From an uncultured Lachnospiraceae bacterium (GTDB taxonomy: Bacteria; Bacillota; Clostridia; Lachnospirales; Lachnospiraceae), in NCBI GenBank assembly GCA_910584115.1, contig CAJTYN010000193.1:1-5280 (forward strand): DNA of 5,280 bases, written 5' to 3'. How positions within the stretch are numbered: the first letter of the stretch is position 1; the number at the start of each line of letters is the position of its first letter. The notes under the pieces were generated by a model that worked only from the letters and a program-made list of their open reading frames with translations, was not told the origin of the DNA and did not search any database. Below are positions 1-5,280 of this stretch, piece after piece. The position numbers were made by a program, and so were the translations under genes.

Positions 1-841
1 TCTTTCGTTTCAGTTTCTCAAGAAGCTGCATACTGTACGCTTCGCCTCCCGACATCACCACCCGGCAGCCGGCCAGCGCCTGGCAGAACGTCTCAGACTC
101 CATATACTGCAGCATCCGCGAGGGCGTTGCGTTGAAGATATCTCCGTCGGTCTCTTTTATCAGCTCCGCCAAACGGACAGGATGATTGGCCTGCTCCTCA
201 TCGGCGAGCACCAGCGTCAGCCCGTTGCACAAAGCCACCGCCGTTTCTTTCAGCGACATATCGAAAGAAACTGTCGTCACCGACACCATCACATGGCCGT
301 CCGTCACGCACGCGTGTATATGTCTGTTGGCCTCATGGCTGCGCACATAATTTACGATCCCTTTGTGGGTGATCATCACTCCTTTCGGTTTTCCGGTAGA
401 TCCGGAGGTATAGATCAGGTAAGCCAGGGCATCGTCCTTAATTCTGATCTCCGGGCTTCTGTCATCGCCGCAGGCTAAAAGCGTCTCAATATCTACGGCA
501 TTTTCAAATGATCCTGTCCGCTCCTCTGTGGTAATGATAAAAGAAGCGCCGCTGTCCTTCGTAATCTGCAAAACCCGCTCCGGCGGATATTCCGGATCGC
601 AGGGGATATAAGCGCCCCCCGCTTTCATGACGCCGTACATGGCCATGATCTGTCTGCCCAGACGGGGAAGCAGTACCACCGCCGTATCTCCGGGGCTAAA
701 TCCCCGGCGGATCAGCCCGTTGGCCACCCTGTTCATCTCCCGGTCCAGACTTTCATAGCTCCATCGCCCGTCCGCCGCGATCAGGGCTGTTTTCGTCTTA
801 GAAACGGCGGCCTGCCGCTCAAATACGCCGTGGAAGCTTAA
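1..841 (-). other. Adenylation domain A2 (N-terminal part, cut by window edge)
   Basis: This domain activates the next amino acid of the peptide. Visible motifs are WSYESL (1506-1511), MKAGGAYIPCD (1551-1561), A3 TSGSTGKPKG (1624-1633) with Lys1632, and A4 FDMSLKE (1672-1678). The SGGEAYS segment (1743-1749) lies just before where A5 would follow. The sequence leaves the window at residue 1759, so A5 to A10 and the following carrier domain are missing from view. Six of the ten pocket positions can be read by alignment to GrsA: D1673, M1674, K1677, N1716, M1742, G1744. The pattern D-M-K-N-M-G resembles the ornithine-type code DMENLGLINK but has Lys where that code has Glu. The substrate is unknown. 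Asp1673 supports an alpha-amino acid. Confidence 0.92.
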
Positions 842-3800
842 TCTTTCCTCGCTGGTCTGCGCTGACACGGAAAAACCATCCAATATCCGCCGCTGCTCAT
901 CCGTCACAAGGGAAATTTCCCTAAGAAGCCCGGACGGACCGGCGATCATGCGGCTGACACATACAGCGACAGACTGGGCGAACTGTTCCATCAGCTCCCG
1001 GCTATAGAGGGCATCGTTGTACTGGATGCACACAGACGGCCTGCCGTCCCGCTCTTCAATATGTACGGACACCTTGAACTTTGGCCTGTCAGACTCCATA
1101 CTTTCTATCTGGATGACTTCGCCTCCCACCCGGTGTTCCTCTACCACACCGAGCTGGCACGCATACATGATCTCCGGCGTAAATCCATAGTCCGCCGCTA
1201 TTTTGGTAAAAGGATAGTCTTCATAGGAGACGACATCCAAAAGCATCTGCCTCGCTTCTCCTACAAACTCAAGCACCGTCTTATCTCCCGCGATATTTCC
1301 CATAAGAGGCAGTGTTTTCACAAACATTCCCATACTGTCATGCAGCTTTAAGTCCGCCCTGCCGTTGCTGATGGTGCTGATAAACAATTGTTGACCGCCC
1401 GTATAGCGGGCCAGCGTGTAAAATGTTCCTGCCAGAAACAGGTGCGCCGGCGTCACTCCATATGTCTGGCAGAAGTTTTCCATTTCCTCCCCGGAACAGG
1501 CTGCCACACATTCCGCTTTCCTTCCGTCCTCTTCTTTTCCCTGGAGGTCCGGCGTAAGACAGGTTGCATGTTCATATTCCGCAAGCATTTTTTCAAAGAA
1601 TGCCTGCCCTTCCAGGTAATGCTCCCCGCCCTCCAGTCCGCGCTCCTGCAGAGCAAAATCAAAATAGGTGAAGGCTTCCTTCTCCGGCAGCTTTCCCTCG
1701 CAGGCCCTCGCCGTCTGAGCCAGGAACAGATTCAGAGAAGCCCCGTCAAAAATGATGTGGTGAAAATCTGCCAGCAGACAGGTGCTTTCCTCAGTCTGCA
1801 CCGCCTCGATCCGGTATAATGTATCTTTGGTCAGGTCAAAAGGTCTTACAAAGGAAGTGCCATACTCTTCCAGCTCTTCCTCCGTCATGGAAAGCACGGG
1901 GATCTTCCCTCCTGTTACAGATTCCCCGCCCGGCATCTGCCTCAGCTCTCCGCCCTGATAACGGATACACGCGTTGACATAGGGATGCGCCTCAAGCACC
2001 TGCTTTGCCGCCTCCGCCAGTGTTTCGCCGCTGACCGGGCGCGGAAAGCGAATCAGCGCCGGAATATTGTACGCCGTATCCTCCGGACGCTTCACGGCAT
2101 CGTAATATACGCCGAGCTGCGTCTGCGTCAGCGGATAATCCGCTGCTTCTTCCCCGGCTTTTTCCCGGCTTTCCTTCGCTTCTGTCCCTGACCGGGCGCG
2201 CAGCGCCTGATAAACAGCGTTTTCCAGCGACAGAATACTGCACTGCCTCATCATCTGCTTCACTTCCAGCTCCACCTGGTACTCCTTCTCGATCTCCACC
2301 GCCAGCATGATCGCGGACAGCGATGTCAGTCCCGCGTAAAGAAGATTCGTTTCTACGGAAAATTCTTCATGCCCCAGGATCTTCTTTACGATCCGGGCGA
2401 GCTCTTCCTCCAAAAGGCTCATCGGCCTTGCCGTCTCCCGGCAGGTCTCCTCCTGGGTGACCGGAGCCGGAAGCGCCCGCTTATCCACCTTCATATTCTG
2501 ATTCAGGGGGATCCTGTCGATCTGCATAATGGCAGCAGGCACCATATAAGGCGGCTTTTCTTCCATGATAAACTCCCTGAGCTTTTGGATATCAACGGTT
2601 TCTTCCGATACAAGGTACGCGGCGATGGCTTTTCCTCCCGCAGCCGCCTCATAAGCAGTAACCGTCACATCCTGGATGCCCGGGAATCTGCGGATCACAG
2701 CCTCCACCTCAGACAGTTCGATCCGAAATCCCCGGATCTTCACCTGACCGTCTCTTCTGCCCATAAACTGAATATTTCCGTCCGCCAGAAAACGCACGTC
2801 GTCTCCGGTATGATAAACACGCTCATACCCTTCCCGGTCGGTAAAACAATTGGGGGTATAGACTTTCGCCGTCTGCTCCGGCCTGTTCAGATATCCTTTG
2901 CTCACCTGATAGCCGGCCACGCACAATTCCCCCACAGCCCCGGCCGGAAGCCTGCGCATCTGCTTATCCACCACATACACGTCCAGATTGTCAAGCGGCC
3001 GGCCAATGGGAACGTTATCATACTCCCTGGCTTTATCCACCGGATAAACCGTTGTCAATATCGTGCATTCTGTCGGTCCATAGCAATTATAGAAATCGAA
3101 ATCAGACCTCACCCTGACGGGCACCAGCGTCTCCCCGCCTGTCAGCAGGTACCTAAGGCAGTGATTCTCCATCTCCAGGGCAAACTGCCGCCCCACCTGT
3201 GTGGTCATAAACGCATGCGTCACCTTTTCCTGTATCAGGTATTCATTCAGTTTCGGCAGCTCCAGGCGCATTTCCTCCGGTATGATGCATAAGGTCCCGC
3301 CGCCTGTGAGGACCGGATAGGTATCCATCATATTCGCATCGAACCCGAAGCTGGCGTAGGCGCTGACCACACTGTCTGCTTCCACCCGGTAATAGCGGCG
3401 GTACCAGTCACAGAACGCCGCCAGATTTCCATGGGAGAGCATACAGCCTTTGGGCGTGCCGGTAGTCCCGGACGTATACAGAAGGATATACGTATCTTCC
3501 GGCAGCGGAGCGGGAATCTCCTTTGTCCCTTCCGCCGGCAGACGCGGGATTTCTTTTGTCAAAAGCACCTGGCCGTCGTACCTGGGAACCAGTCCCAGCA
3601 GGGCCTCGTCCGCGATCAGCAATTCTGTCTGCGCATCCTCCATCATAAAGGCCAGCCGTTCCGGCGGATATTCAGGGTCCAGAGGCTGATAGACCGCCCC
3701 GGCCTTCATCACGCCAAGAGAGGCAATGGGCATATATTCCCCACGGGAGATCAGGATCGAGACTACCTGTTCTCTTCCGATCCCCAGACGGCTGATATAA

Positions 3801-5280
3801 GCAGCCACGCCGTCGGACAGCCGATCAATCTCCCTGTAGGTGAACCGCTTATCCTTAAAAATGACTGCCGTATGCTCCGGCGTTCTTTCAGCCTGCCGGC
3901 AAAACAGCTCCGGCACGGTAAGATGTCTGTCATATGCCGTACGCTTCCCGTGATAAGAATCCAGGATTGCCAGATCCTCCAAAGAAACAAGGGGGATATC
4001 CCTCAGATACCCGCAGTCACGAAAGCCCTCCAGCGCCTTCACCATCAAAGACATCAGCGTGCGCGCCGTCCGTTCCAGATATACATCACTTCTGTATTCT
4101 AAATGTATTTCATAGCTGCCGTCCTTCTTAAATACATGAACCGCCAGATCCGCCAGGCTGCTCCCTGTCTCCACGGTTTCCATGGGGATCAGTCCATGCT
4201 CCGTATTCATGCCGTTCAGAGTCTCTGACTGATAGACGAACAAAATATCAGAAGTCACCTGATACCTGCCGGCCAGCTCCTCAAAGGAACAGCAGTCGTG
4301 ATCCATCGTCTCAAAAAAATCCTGCTGCAGCTTCTGCAGATACTCTGTCACTGTGTTATCTTCTTGGATCTGCACATAGATCGGCAGCGTGCGCACCAGC
4401 ATTCCTATAGTGCGCTTCAGCCGGACGTCACGGCGCCCGTTATTGACCGAGCCAAAAAGGACCTCTGTCTGTCCGTTATATTTTGCAAGCGCATAGGCAA
4501 ACGCTCCCAAAAACAGCGTACCTTCTGTAACCCCGGCTTTGCTGGCGAACCATTCTGTCTCCTCCTGGCCAAGGATTTCTCCCAGATGGCTTTTGATCCT
4601 TCCGGACGGATGATCCAAAGCATCCGGATCTTCCGGCATGTCAAAAACCGGAACCGAATCCACTTCCAGTCCCGCCAGACGTTTTTCAAAATATTCCTGC
4701 GCGTTTTTATAAGCCGCCGTGTCCTTAAGACGCCCCTCACAAAAGGACAGGTCAAACTGACTGATCCCCTCTGCCTCCGGCTCTTTTCCCTCGTATATTT
4801 TCCGGACGCCGTCAAAGAAAACGGCAACAGAAGCGCCGTCAGATATGATATGATGCATATCTGCCAAAAAATAGATGCTCTCCCCCGTCCGGTAAAAGGC
4901 CATCCGAAAAAGCGGCCCCCTTTCCAGGTCAAAAGGCTTTACAAACTCTTTTTTCCGCGCGTCCATCTCCGCCTCGTCTGCTTCATACACGGGAATTTCC
5001 CAGCCGTCCATCTCATGACGCACCATGCCGTATGTCTGTTCCTCCTGCCGCCTTTCGCTGGACACAGATAACACCGGATACCGGGACGCCATCTGCTCCG
5101 CGGCCTCTTTCCACCGCTTCAGATCGGCTCCTGCGGGAAGGCGGAAACAGACAGGGATATTATACATCGTGCTCTGAGGATTCGCCGCGCACTCCAAGAA
5201 AACCCCCATCTGACTGTCTGTCAGAGGATACCATTCTTTTTTGTCTCCCGGGATGTCCCCATAGATATCTTCCCTGGAAG
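1..5280 (-). CDS. Non-ribosomal peptide synthetase, partial at both ends (C-A-PCP-C-A)
   Basis: This is a large multidomain enzyme that builds a peptide without ribosomes by activating amino acids as adenylates, tethering them to phosphopantetheine arms and condensing them. Translating the minus strand in the frame whose codons end at position 5278 gives 1759 residues with no stop. The domains in order are C1 (about 17-439), A1 (453-939), PCP1 (954-1026), C2 (1048-1466) and A2 (1480 to the end, incomplete). Signature motifs appear in the expected order and spacing, with no frameshift. The first 16 residues (SREDIYGDIPG and onward) look like a hydrophilic linker entering C1. No Met precedes C1, so the true start lies beyond the right edge, and the stop lies beyond the left edge. 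No signal peptide or membrane segment is seen, so a cytoplasmic enzyme is expected. The product cannot be named from this fragment. Confidence 0.97.
881..2137 (-). other. Condensation domain C2 (complete)
   Basis: This domain joins the chain carried on PCP1 to the amino acid activated by A2. It starts with YPLTQTQLGVYY at residue 1048 and has the catalytic motif FHHIIFDG at 1172-1179, with His1174 and Asp1178. FVRPFDL (1143-1149) and MGMFVKTLP (1316-1324) match the same landmarks in C1. The C1 and C2 domains share many short blocks, including YNIP near the start and DGAS after the active site, so they look like paralogues. Because no epimerase domain precedes it, it is expected to be of the type that takes an L-configured donor. 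That is inference from domain order, not from a subtype search. Confidence 0.93.
1742..1762 (-). other. C2 catalytic motif HHIIFDG
   Basis: This is the HHxxxDG active site of the second condensation domain, residues 1173-1179. The catalytic second His is residue 1174 (codon at 1757-1759). All key residues are intact. Confidence 0.93.
2138..2200 (-). other. Charged interdomain linker between PCP1 and C2
   Basis: Residues 1027-1047 are rich in Glu, Lys, Arg, Ala and Gly and lack hydrophobic core residues or a recognisable motif. This is the normal character of the flexible PCP-to-C linker that lets the carrier move between the A1 and C2 active sites. It is the most natural module boundary in the window. 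Confidence 0.75.
2201..2419 (-). other. Peptidyl carrier protein domain PCP1
   Basis: This is a four-helix carrier domain that holds the growing chain on a phosphopantetheine arm attached to a serine. It runs from SLLEEELARIVKKILG (starting at residue 954) through the attachment motif YAGLTSLSAIML (981-992) to about NAVYQAL (1020-1026). Ser986 is the predicted attachment site. The loop reads GLTSL rather than the commoner GGxS(L/I), but the Gly three residues before Ser and the following Leu are kept. It sits directly between A1 and C2 with no epimerase domain, so A1's residue should pass on in the L form unless it is changed elsewhere. Confidence 0.93.
2321..2323 (-). other. Phosphopantetheine attachment serine of PCP1
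   Basis: This is the codon for Ser986 within GLTSLSA. By analogy with all carrier domains, a phosphopantetheinyl transferase should modify this residue to turn the apo enzyme into the active holo form. The transferase gene is not in the window. Confidence 0.88.
2462..3922 (-). other. Adenylation domain A1 (complete), likely hydrophobic amino acid
   Basis: This domain selects an amino acid, forms its AMP ester and loads it onto PCP1. Core motifs appear in order: FTYREI (479-484), MKAGAVYQPLD (524-534), A3 TSGTTGTPKG (602-611), A4 FDANMMD (646-652), A5 NCYGPTE (731-737), A6 GELCVAG (783-789), A7 HTGD (823-826), A8 GRRDGQVKIRGFRIELSEVE (840-859), A9 PPYMVP (909-914) and A10 NMKVDKR (928-934) with the catalytic Lys at 930. 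Aligning by eye to GrsA gives the pocket code D647 A648 M651 F690 L712 G714 C732 I740 L741 K930. Asp at the first position means an alpha-amino acid. The F-L-G core resembles known Leu-type codes such as DAWFLGNVVK, so an aliphatic or other hydrophobic substrate is a reasonable guess, but Met and Cys in the pocket make the exact substrate uncertain. Confidence 0.93.
3962..5230 (-). other. Condensation domain C1 (complete)
   Basis: This domain catalyses amide bond formation between an upstream donor acyl or peptidyl group and the aminoacyl group on PCP1. It opens at residue 17 with YPLTDSQMGVF, the usual start of a C domain. The catalytic motif is MHHIISDG at residues 141-148, with the second His of HHxxxDG at residue 143 and Asp at 147. 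FVKPFDLERGPLFR (112-125) is the conserved PFDL region, and IGMLVRTLP (291-299) matches the late GMFVNTLP-like motif. The length of about 420 residues is normal. The extended second HH motif of dual condensation/epimerisation domains was not noticed. Whether it is an ordinary elongation domain or a lipid-loading starter domain depends on what lies before residue 1, which is outside the window. Confidence 0.93.
4835..4855 (-). other. C1 catalytic motif HHIISDG
   Basis: This is the HHxxxDG active site of the first condensation domain, residues 142-148. His143 (codon at 4850-4852) is the residue expected to assist amide formation. Asp147 and Gly148 keep the structure. All key positions are intact, so the domain should be active. 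Confidence 0.93.

Noticed and set aside
1385..1400. TTGAC-like promoter box on the plus strand
   Set aside because: It lies inside conserved C2 coding sequence, with no matching -10 element or plus-strand gene downstream.
1061..1819. Two plus-strand open frames (1061-1351 and 1388-1819)
   Set aside because: Both are opposite C2, which has an intact HHxxxDG site and normal length. The products look random.
1027..2200. Possible epimerase domain between PCP1 and C2
   Set aside because: Only a 21-residue linker separates PCP1 from the YPLT start of C2, and the following motifs are those of a condensation domain, so there is no room for an epimerase.
2369..3292. Plus-strand open frame of 307 codons
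   Set aside because: It lies directly opposite the A1 domain, whose core motifs are unbroken on the minus strand. Its product is rich in His, Arg and Leu with no recognisable domain, as expected of an antisense shadow.
3431..4102. Plus-strand open frame of 223 codons
   Set aside because: It is antisense to the end of C1 and the start of A1, including the ATP-binding motif. No motif or ribosome binding site supports it.
4417..4932. Minus-strand open frame of 171 codons in another frame
   Set aside because: It overlaps C1 out of frame, and the product has no recognisable motif. The C1 frame carries all conserved motifs here.
4298..5071. Plus-strand open frame of 257 codons
   Set aside because: It is antisense to the C1 catalytic region, with no family motif and a composition typical of a shadow frame.

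Overview
The window lies entirely inside one very large gene on the minus strand, a modular non-ribosomal peptide synthetase (NRPS). Read from about 5278 down to 2, a single frame of 1759 codons runs without a stop, and neither its start codon nor its stop codon is in view. Residue numbers below count from the first complete codon (5276-5278), so residue n occupies plus-strand bases 5279-3n to 5281-3n.

Layout in protein order, right to left on the map: a short linker, a complete condensation domain C1 (about 5230-3962), a complete adenylation domain A1 (about 3922-2462), a carrier domain PCP1 (about 2419-2201), a charged linker (2200-2138), a second condensation domain C2 (about 2137-881), and the N-terminal half of a second adenylation domain A2 (841 to the left edge). 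The order is therefore C-A-PCP-C-A(partial): one full elongation-type module and most of a second. All catalytic motifs that can be checked are intact. No epimerisation, methylation, ketoreductase, reductase or thioesterase domain is in view.

The genes beside it are out of view, so product and cluster context are unknown. C1 would accept an acyl or peptidyl group from an upstream carrier. A1 loads PCP1, and its pocket code (DAMFLGCILK) suggests a hydrophobic, perhaps aliphatic, amino acid. C2 joins that residue to the one chosen by A2, whose partial code (D-M-K-N-M-G) is unusual and resembles a published ornithine-type code with a charge swap.

The moderate GC content, mixed codon use and module style fit a Firmicute, probably a clostridial (for example gut-type) bacterium. 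This is inference from general impression, not from a marker gene. I see no RNA genes, mobile elements, CRISPR arrays, promoters or terminators. The open frames on the plus strand and in the other minus frames are shadows of the NRPS gene.
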